Shown here one piece after another: positions 8,040-15,355 of a DNA stretch of 64,000 bases. Position 1 is the first letter of the stretch. Every line of letters starts with the position of its first letter. The notes beneath the pieces were generated by a model. That model was not told where the DNA came from. It worked only from the letters and a program-made list of their open reading frames with translations, and searched no databases. The translations under genes were made by a program, and so were the position numbers. The DNA comes from Tepidibacillus_B infernus (GTDB taxonomy: Bacteria; Bacillota; Bacilli; Tepidibacillales; Tepidibacillaceae). The stretch covers positions 2,224,155 through 2,288,154 of the forward strand of contig NZ_JBLWFI010000001.1 in NCBI RefSeq assembly GCF_048898065.1, given 5' to 3'.

Positions 8040-8630
8040 TTATTCCAAAGACTCATCTTTTTCTAGCGGCGGATGGTAATAATGTCTGCGACAAACACTG
8101 CGATATGTTTCATTTCCACCAATTTCAATGGCTTCGCCGGAATAAACAGGTTGTCCATCTTTAAATTTTAGGATGTGAGTTGCTTTTTTATTACAATAAA
8201 CACAAACGGTTTTAATTTCTTCAATTTTATCCGCTTCACAAAGCAATTGTTGGCTACCTTCAAATAATTCATTTTTAAAATTTTTTAACAAACCATAAAC
8301 AATCACAGGTATGTTTAATTGATCCACAATATGGGTTAGTTGAGTGACGTGATAAGGTTTGAGAAATTGCCCTTCGTCTACCAATACACAGTCTGGTTTT
8401 ATTTCTTCGTTATCCACCATTTTGAAGATATCGGTATCATCGTAAACAGGAACAGCCTCTCTGCTGATACCTACTCTTGAGGTAACTTTCCCCACTCCAT
8501 ATCGATCATCAATCGCTGGAGTAAAAACCGTTGCTTTTTTCCCAGATTGTTCGTAATTGTGAGCAACGGTTAAGAGCTGAATCGTTTTTGAAGCATTCAT
8601 TGCCCCATATCTAAAAAAAAGTTGCGCCAT
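8040..8630 (-). CDS. tdk: Thymidine kinase, enterobacterial/streptococcal subtype
   Basis: Thymidine kinase phosphorylates thymidine with ATP in the salvage pathway. The 196-aa protein opens MAQLFFRYGAMNASKTIQLL; the usual P-loop Gly before the Lys is Ser here (GAMNASKT). It keeps DDRYGVGKV, the VDEGQF Walker B/catalytic Glu segment, and a lid with Cys pairs (VCVYC and VCRRHY). This N-terminus resembles the E. coli and streptococcal enzymes, not the usual Bacillus form with ICGSMFSGKSEEL, though the gene sits at the Bacillus position between rpmE and prfA. ATG 8630 has a GGAGGGAG site and is preferred over TTG 8648. Confidence 0.9.
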   Translation of the reverse strand: MAQLFFRYGAMNASKTIQLLTVAHNYEQSGKKATVFTPAIDDRYGVGKVTSRVGISREAVPVYDDTDIFKMVDNEEIKPDCVLVDEGQFLKPYHVTQLTHIVDQLNIPVIVYGLLKNFKNELFEGSQQLLCEADKIEEIKTVCVYCNKKATHILKFKDGQPVYSGEAIEIGGNETYRSVCRRHYYHPPLEKDESLE

Positions 8631-8680
8631 GTTTCTCCCTCCCCCCAAGCTATTACAAATATGAAATGTATATTATTAGA

Positions 8681-8711
8681 GAAAAACAGGCAAGCGATCG
8701 CCTGCCTGTTT
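8681..8711 (-). terminator. Hairpin with T-run between rpmE and tdk
   Basis: AACAGGC...GCCTGTT arms flank a GCGATCGC core. On the minus strand the stem is followed by TTTTTCTC. It could end rpmE transcription ahead of tdk. Confidence 0.65.
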
Positions 8712-8760
8712 ATTTTTAATATTAAGGAAAGTGTAACTTTCCTCCCCCTTATCATTAGGG

Positions 8761-8863
8761 GTTTGTATATTCCAAAAGCAACGACTTTTGAGAGCGAGTT
8801 TTCCCTCGTTCTTCTTTAATCATGGAAAACCGCGAACAACGGAGCGCGTTGGAATATACAAAC
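8761..8863. repeat. 103-bp intergenic element with 13-bp terminal inverted repeats
   Basis: The element is bounded by GTTTGTATATTCC (8761-8773) and GGAATATACAAAC (8851-8863). Inside are three smaller hairpins: AAAAG...CTTTT, GAGCGAG...CTCGTTC and CGCG...CGCG. Parts recur at 5213-5253 (41 bp identical, inverted), 9183-9218 and 15302-15332. It fills the spacer between the rpmE stop and tdk. Confidence 0.8.
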
Positions 8864-8868
8864 TTAAT

Positions 8869-9069
8869 TTATTTAATGTTGTATTTCTTCTTAAATTTAT
8901 CTACACGACCACCCGCATCAACAAATTTTTGTTTTCCAGTGAAAAATGGATGGCATTCAGAACAAATCTCAACGCGTAGATTTTCTTTAACTGATCCAGT
9001 TTCAAAAGTATTACCACATGCACATGTTACTTTTGTAATTTTGTAATCTGGATGAATTCCTTGTTTCAT
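8869..9069 (-). CDS. rpmE: 50S ribosomal protein L31, zinc-binding type
   Basis: The 66-aa protein starts MKQGIHPDYKITKVTCACG and contains ICSECHPFFTGKQKF. The Cys residues of TCACG and CSEC are the zinc ligands of the C+ form of bL31, which in Bacillus is the zinc-replete paralogue. The C-terminal RVDKFKKKY is typical. ATG 9069 has AGAGGTGA upstream with 5-base spacing; GTG 9078 overlaps that site and is rejected. The rho-rpmE-tdk order is that of B. subtilis. Confidence 0.96.
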   Translation of the reverse strand: MKQGIHPDYKITKVTCACGNTFETGSVKENLRVEICSECHPFFTGKQKFVDAGGRVDKFKKKYNIK

Positions 9070-9182
9070 TACGTTCACCTCTTTCTGCCCTGATTCATTT
9101 GCGAATCAGAGTTATCACACACATAGAAAAATTATAACATAAGTAAAAATAAAGATGCAAGGTTTAAGTTTGCGCAGAAATA

Positions 9183-9218
9183 CACTCCCAAAAGTCGCTG
9201 CTTTTGGAATATACAAAC
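9183..9218 (-). repeat. Short hairpin repeat copy between rho and rpmE
   Basis: CCAAAAG...CTTTTGG forms a 7-bp stem, followed by AATATACAAAC. On the minus strand it matches 8761-8796 with four base differences. It starts 28 bases after the rho stop. Confidence 0.7.
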
Positions 9219-9246
9219 TACCGGTTCATAGAGGAAAGAGGTGGGA

Positions 9247-10500
9247 TTATAGACCTTTTTTCGGATCAATAGAAGCGATAAATTCTTGATTTGTCTTACT
9301 TTCCTTTAATTTTTTCAGGAATAACTCAACAAATTCTTGACCCTCTGTCATTGATTTTCGAATTAACCATAGCTTTTCTAACTCTTCTTTTGTCAAAAGT
9401 AAATCTTCTCTTCTTGTTCCTGAACGGGTAATGTCGATGGCAGGAAAAATTCTTCGATTGGCTAATTTGCGGTCCAAATGAAGTTCCATATTTCCAGTTC
9501 CCTTAAATTCTTCATAAATCACGTCATCCATTCTAGAACCTGTCTCCACTAATGCTGTAGCAAGGATGGTCAAACTACCGCCTTCTTCAATGTTTCTCGC
9601 TGCTCCAAAAAAACGTTTTGGCCTATGGAAAGCTGCTGGGTCTATACCTCCTGATAATGTCCGACCACTTGGTGGAATGACTAAGTTATAAGCCCTTGCT
9701 AACCTTGTAATACTGTCCATTAGAATTACGACGTCCTTTTTTGCTTCAACTAACCTCTGTGCTCGTTCTAAAACTAGTTCTGCAACCTTAATATGATTTT
9801 CTGGTAATTCATCAAATGTTGAGCTAATAATTTCCCCTTTCACTGATCTTTCCATATCAGTCACTTCTTCAGGTCTTTCATCTATGAGTAATACCATCAA
9901 ATGGATATCAGGATAGTTTTCACTAATCGAATTAGCAATCTCTTTTAAAAGGACGGTTTTACCTGCCTTTGGTGGGGCTACGATCAATCCCCGTTGACCT
10001 AATCCAACTGGAGTGAATAAATCCATGATTCGAGTAGAGAGGTTGCTTGGAGCAGTTTCCAAGACAATTTTTTTCTGAGGGAAAATAGGTGTGAGAGAAG
10101 CAAAATGTAATCGTTCAGAAGCAATTTCAGGATCCATTCCGTTTACCGCTTCTACATACAATAAACCAAAATATCTTTCATTTTCCTTTGGCGGTCTAGC
10201 CTTACCAGAGACTAAATCCCCTGTTCGCAAATCAAACCTGCGAATTTGTGAAGCGGAAATATAAATATCTTCGTCACTAGGTAAATAATTGACAGGTCTT
10301 AGAAAGCCATATCCATCTGGTAAGATTTCCAATACACCTTCCATAAACATGAGTCCTGCTTTTTCTGCCTGCGCTTTTAAAATGGAAAAAATAAGTTCGT
10401 TTTTTTTCATTTTCCCATAATAAGGAATTTGAAACTCTTTTGCTAACTTATAAAGCTCTGTTAGCTTCATCGTTTCTAACATTGATATATTTAAATCCAT
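9247..10500 (-). CDS. rho: Transcription termination factor Rho
   Basis: Rho is a hexameric RNA-dependent ATPase that ends transcription. The product (417 aa from ATG 10500) has the N-terminal Rho-N helical part (residues 1-50), the RNA-binding cold-shock-like domain with LPDGYGFLRP (about 60-70), then the ATPase core with the P-loop VAPPKAGKTVLL, Walker B VVILMDSITRLARAYN, the Q-loop and the R-loop region. The open frame reaches GTG 10512; that codon overlaps the AGAAGG site, so ATG 10500 is preferred. Length is normal for Bacillus (427 aa). Confidence 0.96.
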   Translation of the reverse strand: MDLNISMLETMKLTELYKLAKEFQIPYYGKMKKNELIFSILKAQAEKAGLMFMEGVLEILPDGYGFLRPVNYLPSDEDIYISASQIRRFDLRTGDLVSGKARPPKENERYFGLLYVEAVNGMDPEIASERLHFASLTPIFPQKKIVLETAPSNLSTRIMDLFTPVGLGQRGLIVAPPKAGKTVLLKEIANSISENYPDIHLMVLLIDERPEEVTDMERSVKGEIISSTFDELPENHIKVAELVLERAQRLVEAKKDVVILMDSITRLARAYNLVIPPSGRTLSGGIDPAAFHRPKRFFGAARNIEEGGSLTILATALVETGSRMDDVIYEEFKGTGNMELHLDRKLANRRIFPAIDITRSGTRREDLLLTKEELEKLWLIRKSMTEGQEFVELFLKKLKESKTNQEFIASIDPKKGL

Positions 10501-10584
10501 TCCGTTGAACACCTTCTTTATCTATTGTATTAAAATGAAAACATTATATTATTTTTCTCCAATTTCAATTGTTTATACATTGCT

Positions 10585-11547
10585 TTATTTAATCAGTAAG
10601 TTTGGTTTTTTCTCAAGTCGATGGGTTCCATCAATAATTCTTACTGTTCCTGTCTTCGCCCGCATGACAATCGATTGGGTTGTAGCGATACTTCCATGAA
10701 AACGAACTCCCTTTAAAAGTTCACCATCCGTTACACCTGTAGCTGCAAAAATGGCGTCATCACCTTTTACTAGATCTTCCATTTTTAGGATATGATTTGG
10801 ATCGATCCTCATTTCCTTACATCGCTCCCTTTCTTGCTCATTTTGCGGGAGTAACTTACCTTGAATCTCTCCTCCTAAACATTTTAGGGCCACAGCTGCT
10901 AATACCCCTTCTGGTGCTCCACCAGAACCTAATAGGATATCCACACCTGTATCTTCAAAAGCTGTATTGATTGCCGCTGCTACATCACCATCACTTATCA
11001 ATTTGATCCTTGCTCCAGCAGAGCGGATTTGTTGGATTAATTCTTGGTGGCGTTCTCGATCCAACACCACGGCTGTTACTTCAGAGATATCTTTGTTTAG
11101 TTCTCTCGCTACAATTTCTAAGTTCTCTTTCACACTTGCATTTATATTGATTTTTCCCGCTACTCTAGGACCAACAGCAATCTTCTCCATATACATATCT
11201 GGTGCATGTAAAAGGTTGCCTTTATCAGCGATCGCGACTACTGCTAAAGCATTCCATAACCCTCTTGCAACAATATTGGTTCCTTCAATCGGATCAACAG
11301 CTACATCTACTTCAGGGCCATATCCTGTTCCTAATTTTTCACCAATGTAGAGCATTGGCGCCTCATCCATTTCCCCCTCACCAATCACAACGGTTCCTTG
11401 CATTGGTACGGTATCAAAGACCCTTCTCATTGCCGATGTTCCGGCATCATCCACCTCATTTTTTAACCCTTGCCCCATCCACCTTGCTGCAGCCAATGCT
11501 GCTGCTTCAGTCACCCGAACTAATTCTAATGTTAAACTCCTCTCCAT
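10585..11547 (-). CDS. glpX: Class II fructose-1,6-bisphosphatase
   Basis: GlpX hydrolyses fructose 1,6-bisphosphate to fructose 6-phosphate in gluconeogenesis. The 320-aa sequence shows the metal-binding motifs IGEGEMDEAPML and VDPIEGTN, and the GSGGAPEGVLAAVALK segment of the family. It lies with tal and fbaA in a carbon-metabolism cluster that includes murA, as in B. subtilis (ywjI-murAB-ywjH-fbaA). A good GGGGGAGAA site precedes ATG 11547. Confidence 0.95.
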   Translation of the reverse strand: MERSLTLELVRVTEAAALAAARWMGQGLKNEVDDAGTSAMRRVFDTVPMQGTVVIGEGEMDEAPMLYIGEKLGTGYGPEVDVAVDPIEGTNIVARGLWNALAVVAIADKGNLLHAPDMYMEKIAVGPRVAGKININASVKENLEIVARELNKDISEVTAVVLDRERHQELIQQIRSAGARIKLISDGDVAAAINTAFEDTGVDILLGSGGAPEGVLAAVALKCLGGEIQGKLLPQNEQERERCKEMRIDPNHILKMEDLVKGDDAIFAATGVTDGELLKGVRFHGSIATTQSIVMRAKTGTVRIIDGTHRLEKKPNLLIK

Positions 11548-11569
11548 ATTCTTCTCCCCCTAATTGTAG

Positions 11570-11621
11570 CCCACAAAAGTGAAGAGTTCCTTCGCAGCAT
11601 ACTCCGATTACTTTTGCGGGG
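11570..11621. repeat. 52-bp hairpin repeat (family 1), copy A
   Basis: CCCACAAAAGT (11570-11580) and ACTTTTGCGGGG (11610-11621) form the arms. The interior matches copy B at most positions. It lies between the murA stop and the glpX start. No T-run follows the stem on the minus strand, so it is not a textbook intrinsic terminator. Confidence 0.8.
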
Positions 11622-11635
11622 TTTCATTTCTTTTC

Positions 11636-12898
11636 TTAGAACCGTTCATCTTTTACTCTCCAAATATTTGCTCCTAAAGCATGTAACTTTTCTACTAGTT
11701 TTTCATACCCTCGATCAATATGATATACATCACTTATCTCTGTAATCCCTTCAGCCATTAGCCCTGCAATCACTAAGGAGGCCCCTGCTCTTAGATCTGT
11801 CGCTTTTACTTTTGTTCCTTGAAGATCATTGACCCCTTTTACAACTGCTGTTCTACCTTCTACCTTAATATCTGCTCCCATTCTAATTAGTTCATCGACA
11901 TGACGAAATCTTGAAGTATAAATATTGTCAGTGACCACACTTGTTCCTTCTGCACGCGTTAATAAGGAGGTAAGAGGTTGTTGCAAATCAGTAGGGAATC
12001 CAGGATAGGGAAGGGTTTTTATGTCTACAGGTCGGTAATAAGATTGACCTAAAACACGAATGGAATCGTCCTTTTCTTGAACAATGGCTCCCATTTCTTT
12101 TAGCTTTGCTGTTAATGCTTCTAAATGTTTTGGAATCACATTGTCTACTGTAATATCTCCCGCTGTTGCCGCAGCGATAATCATATAGGTACCAGCTTCG
12201 ATTCGATCAGGTATAATTGAATGCCTACACCCTTTTAATTCTTCAACACCTTGGATTTTTATAATATCTGTTCCTACACCGGTGATTTTTGCACCCATTG
12301 AGGTTAGAATGGTAGCAATATCGATAATCTCAGGCTCTTTTGCAGCATTCTCAATAATGGTTTGCCCTTTTGCTCTAGACGCCGCCAACATAATATTTAT
12401 CGTTGCACCTACACTTACCACATCTAAAAAGATTCGATTACCAACTAATAAGTCCGCTTTCAAATATAAAGACCCAGATTCTTGAATCACCTTCGCTCCT
12501 AAACTTTCAAAGCCTTTTATATGCTGATCAATCGGTCTTGGGCCTAAATGACAGCCCCCAGGCAAACCAATCGTTGCTTCACCAAACTTTCCTAATAGGG
12601 CACCCATTAAATAATATGAGGCTCTTAGTTCCTTTATCTTACCATTTGGCATTGGTTTAGGCTTCATTTGAGTAGGGTCGATTCTCATTGTCCCATGATG
12701 ATATTCTATCATTGCACCAAGTTCAGACAGGATTTGCATAAGAATATGTATATCGCGAATATCTGGTAGGTTTTCAATCGTCACTGGGGAATTTGCTAAA
12801 ATGGCAGCTGGAATTAAAGCAACAGCACTATTTTTTGCGCCACTAATCGTTACTGTCCCTGATAAATGGTCTCCCCCTTTAATCATCAATGTTTCCAA
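11636..12898 (-). CDS. murA: UDP-N-acetylglucosamine 1-carboxyvinyltransferase (MurZ type)
   Basis: MurA transfers enolpyruvate from PEP to UDP-GlcNAc, the first committed step of peptidoglycan synthesis. The 420-aa protein shows KNSAVALIPAAILA near the N-terminus, LPGGCHLGPRPIDQH with the catalytic, fosfomycin-reactive Cys, and RAGASLVIAGLMAEG near the C-terminus. By position (glpX-murA-tal-fbaA) it corresponds to the second Bacillus paralogue, murAB/murZ; whether a second copy exists is outside the window. Confidence 0.95.
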   Translation of the reverse strand: METLMIKGGDHLSGTVTISGAKNSAVALIPAAILANSPVTIENLPDIRDIHILMQILSELGAMIEYHHGTMRIDPTQMKPKPMPNGKIKELRASYYLMGALLGKFGEATIGLPGGCHLGPRPIDQHIKGFESLGAKVIQESGSLYLKADLLVGNRIFLDVVSVGATINIMLAASRAKGQTIIENAAKEPEIIDIATILTSMGAKITGVGTDIIKIQGVEELKGCRHSIIPDRIEAGTYMIIAAATAGDITVDNVIPKHLEALTAKLKEMGAIVQEKDDSIRVLGQSYYRPVDIKTLPYPGFPTDLQQPLTSLLTRAEGTSVVTDNIYTSRFRHVDELIRMGADIKVEGRTAVVKGVNDLQGTKVKATDLRAGASLVIAGLMAEGITEISDVYHIDRGYEKLVEKLHALGANIWRVKDERF

Positions 12899-12937
12899 AA
12901 GTTTTCTCCCCTAACGTAAAAGAAGTCGATAAGATAG

Positions 12938-12989
12938 CCCACAAAAGTGACGACTTCCAACGAAGCATATTCCGATTACTTTTGCGGGG
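12938..12989. repeat. 52-bp hairpin repeat (family 1), copy B
   Basis: The arms CCCACAAAAGT and ACTTTTGCGGGG are identical to copy A, with the interior nearly the same. The left flank AAGATAG is shared with the half copy at 19296. It lies between the tal terminator and the murA start. Confidence 0.8.
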
Positions 12990-13002
12990 TTCCACTATAA
13001 TA

Positions 13003-13045
13003 TTAAAATTAAAGCTTGTATTTTACAACAGGGTAAAATACAAGC
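13003..13045 (-). terminator. Intrinsic terminator of tal
   Basis: A perfect 13-bp stem, GCTTGTATTTTAC with GTAAAATACAAGC (13014-13045) and a 6-base loop, is followed on the minus strand by TTTAATTTT. It starts 14 bases after the tal stop. Confidence 0.85.
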
Positions 13046-13058
13046 CCATATCGATTTG

Positions 13059-13703
13059 CTATTTTTGAGCCTTATTCCAATCTGCGAGGAATTTTTCAAT
13101 CCCGATATCTGTTAAGGGATGCTTGATCATTTGCTCTAGCACTTTATATGGAACAGTTGCGATATCAGAACCTGCTTTTGCAGATTGAGTTACATGCATA
13201 GGGTGTCGAATACTTGCAGCAATAATCTCTGTCTCAATCCCATGATAAGCAAAAATTTGATGAATATCCTCAATCAGCGAGATTCCATCATAACCAATAT
13301 CATCTAATCTACCTGCAAAAGGAGAAACATAACTTGCTCCTGCTCTTGCTGCCATTAAAGCTTGGTTTGCAGAGAAAATCAACGTTACATTCGTCTTGAT
13401 ATTTTTTTGTTTTAAAGCGTGTACTGCTTTAAGGCCTTCAACAGTCATCGGAATTTTAATTACAATATTCTTATGTAAAGAAGCGAGCTGTTCTCCTTCT
13501 TTCACCATTTCATCAGTTTTTAGCCCAATCACTTCAGCGCTGATAGGCCCATCAACAATGGAGGTAATCTCTTTGATAACTTCAATAAAATCTCTTCCTT
13601 CTTTAGCAATTAAAGAAGGGTTTGTTGTTACACCAGATAGAATACCCCACTCACTTGCTTTACGAATCTCCTCAATATTGGCTGTATCTATAAAAAATTT
13701 CAT
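13059..13703 (-). CDS. tal: Transaldolase (TalC/FSA-type)
   Basis: The 214-aa protein belongs to the small transaldolase/fructose-6-phosphate aldolase subgroup: MKFFIDTANIEEIRKASEWG at the N-terminus, then GVTTNPSLI, and the Schiff-base Lys within IVIKIPMT. Bacillus members (YwjH) act as transaldolase in the non-oxidative pentose phosphate pathway. It lies 26 bases after fbaA and has its own terminator. Aldolase versus transaldolase activity cannot be separated by eye; the B. subtilis orthologue position favours transaldolase. Confidence 0.93.
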   Translation of the reverse strand: MKFFIDTANIEEIRKASEWGILSGVTTNPSLIAKEGRDFIEVIKEITSIVDGPISAEVIGLKTDEMVKEGEQLASLHKNIVIKIPMTVEGLKAVHALKQKNIKTNVTLIFSANQALMAARAGASYVSPFAGRLDDIGYDGISLIEDIHQIFAYHGIETEIIAASIRHPMHVTQSAKAGSDIATVPYKVLEQMIKHPLTDIGIEKFLADWNKAQK

Positions 13704-13728
13704 AATGGTGCCAACCCCTTTTTATCGT

Positions 13729-14583
13729 TTAGGCTTTACCATTGCTTCCAAATAAACGAATCTTTCCGCGAACGACTTCCTTCATTGCTTCGCGGCCTGG
13801 TCCTAAATATTTACGTGGATCATATACCTTAGCATCTTTTGCAAAGATTTCTCTAATGGTATTAGTTAAAGCAACTTGGTTTTCTGTATTCACGTTAATT
13901 TTACCAATTCCTGCAGCAATGGCTTTCGTAATATCCTCATCAGGAATACCTGATCCTCCATGAAGTACAAGCGGTATATCAATTTGCTTGCTTACAGCTT
14001 CAATAATATCGTGGTGGATTTTAGGTACGCCTTTATACATGCCGTGAGCACTACCTACAGCAATCGCAAGCGCATCTACACCTGTCTGTTTATAAAACTC
14101 GATTGCTTCTTCAGGCTTAGCTAGTTTTGCATCTTCTTCTTCAACAGAAAGGTCGTCTTCAACCCCGCCAATGGTTCCAAGTTCACCTTCAACAGATACT
14201 CCCATTGCATGGGCTGCTTCTACTACTTTCTTTGTTAAAGTAATATTCTCTTCAAATGGATGATGGGATCCATCAAACATCACAGAGGAAAATCCAGCAC
14301 GAATGAACTTCATAGCTACTTCAAAACTGCTACCATGATCTAAATGTAAAGCAATTGGAATATTCGCAGTTTCAGCAGCAGCCTTTGCCATCGCTACTGT
14401 ATATTCCAACCCCATATAGCGAGCAGCCCCTTCACTCACGCCTAAGATTACAGGAGAGTTTTCTTCTACTGCTGCTTCAATAATTGCCTGAGTAAATTCC
14501 AGGTTATTCATGTTAAATTGGCCAACGGCATATTTGCCAGCCTTTGCTTTCTGTAACATTTCTGTCATTGATACTAATGGCAT
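13729..14583 (-). CDS. fbaA: Class II fructose-bisphosphate aldolase
   Basis: FbaA splits fructose 1,6-bisphosphate into dihydroxyacetone phosphate and glyceraldehyde 3-phosphate, using Zn2+. The product (284 aa) starts MPLVSMTEMLQKAKAGKYAV. Zinc ligands are visible in ALHLDHGSS and PLVLHGGSGIPDE, and GSAHGMYKG is the family signature. The open frame runs to 14658, but ATG 14583 has GAAAGGAG with good spacing. A TGG-TATAAT extended -10 is seen at 14676-14684. It lies between spo0F and tal as in B. subtilis. Confidence 0.95.
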   Translation of the reverse strand: MPLVSMTEMLQKAKAGKYAVGQFNMNNLEFTQAIIEAAVEENSPVILGVSEGAARYMGLEYTVAMAKAAAETANIPIALHLDHGSSFEVAMKFIRAGFSSVMFDGSHHPFEENITLTKKVVEAAHAMGVSVEGELGTIGGVEDDLSVEEEDAKLAKPEEAIEFYKQTGVDALAIAVGSAHGMYKGVPKIHHDIIEAVSKQIDIPLVLHGGSGIPDEDITKAIAAGIGKINVNTENQVALTNTIREIFAKDAKVYDPRKYLGPGREAMKEVVRGKIRLFGSNGKA

Positions 14584-14675
14584 AACTAGTCTCCTTTCAA
14601 AAACAATAATTAGATATGTATATTCTTTAGAATACCTATTTACTACCAAGATATTCAATACAATATCATTGAATC

Positions 14676-14684
14676 ATTATACCA
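14676..14684 (-). promoter_or_regulatory. Extended -10 element ahead of fbaA
   Basis: On the minus strand TGGTATAAT gives a consensus -10 with a TG extension. No good -35 is seen at 17 bases. The start site would be near 14669, about 85 bases upstream of the fbaA ATG. Confidence 0.5.
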
Positions 14685-14717
14685 TAAATCAAAAAGAAAT
14701 TGATGAGCTAAAAGTTT

Positions 14718-15113
14718 TTAAATCGTTGCATGGTTCGATTCGACCTTATCTTCAAAAAGAATCGTCCTTACCGTCTCCCTTAATTCATCAATATCAAACG
14801 GTTTGGTAAAATGAGTAATAATTCCATGTTTTTTGGCTTCCTTAATCATATCCAGTTCACCATATGCGGTCATCATAATGACGTTCATGCTTTGATCAAT
14901 CTTTTTGATATGCCTGAGAATTTCTAAACCATCCATTCCAGGAATCTTCATGTCTAGCAAAACAATATCAGGAGACTCTTTTTGAACAATTTCTAGTGCC
15001 GCTTTACCATTTGCTGCTTGAAACGTTTGATAACCTTCCTTACCAAAAACCTCGTACAAAAGCACTCTGATTCCATATTGATCATCCACAATAAGAATCT
15101 TTTTGTCTCTCAT
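14718..15113 (-). CDS. spo0F: Sporulation response regulator Spo0F
   Basis: Spo0F is the single-domain receiver of the sporulation phosphorelay: it accepts phosphate from sensor kinases and passes it to Spo0B. The 131-aa product begins MRDKKILIVDDQYGIRVLLYE, with acidic pocket Asp residues, the phosphorylated Asp in VLLDMKIPGMDG, Thr in MMTAYGELDMI and Lys in FTKPFDIDELR. These blocks are close to those of B. subtilis Spo0F. ATG 15113 has GGGGGGAG upstream; the longer frame to 15134 lacks a site. There is no output domain. Confidence 0.96.
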   Translation of the reverse strand: MRDKKILIVDDQYGIRVLLYEVFGKEGYQTFQAANGKAALEIVQKESPDIVLLDMKIPGMDGLEILRHIKKIDQSMNVIMMTAYGELDMIKEAKKHGIITHFTKPFDIDELRETVRTILFEDKVESNHATI

Positions 15114-15173
15114 ATTCTCCCCCCTGTATTTCACCAGATTTTTCCGAATATTTACTAAATATCAATCTATATC

Positions 15174-15201
15174 TTTCTCTATAAAGGTTAATTTTTCCTT
15201 C
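15174..15201 (-). promoter_or_regulatory. Candidate sigma-H promoter of spo0F
   Basis: GAAGGAAAA (15193-15201) fits the sigma-H -35 pattern RnAGGAwWW. After 12 bases, AGAGAAA (15174-15180) fits RnnGAAT except at the last base. It lies about 60 bases upstream of the spo0F start; in B. subtilis spo0F has a sigma-H promoter. Confidence 0.45.
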
Positions 15202-15248
15202 TGCCTTCATTGTTTTTTCATCACTTATTATTTTTTTTTAAAGAAAAT

Positions 15249-15287
15249 CCACAAAAGTGATGACATACACCGATTACTTTTGTAGGG
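15249..15287. repeat. Shortened hairpin repeat (family 1), copy C
   Basis: CCACAAAAGTGA and CGATTACTTTTGTAGGG are kept, but about 13 bases of the interior seen in copies A and B are missing. It lies between pyrG and spo0F, next to the palindrome at 15302. Confidence 0.7.
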
Positions 15288-15294
15288 ACCCAAT

Positions 15295-15332
15295 AAGAAA
15301 AGGTTTGTATATTCCATCGGAATATACAAACC
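15295..15332 (-). terminator. Intrinsic terminator of pyrG, built from a dispersed palindrome
   Basis: GGTTTGTATATTCC and GGAATATACAAACC (15302-15332) form a perfect 14-bp stem with a 3-base loop. On the minus strand it is followed by TTTTCTTATT. The arms are the same sequence as the ends of the 8761-8863 element, so a repeat seems to serve as the pyrG terminator. Confidence 0.75.
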
Positions 15333-15355
15333 CTTAAATGACAAGTGGAAGAAGG

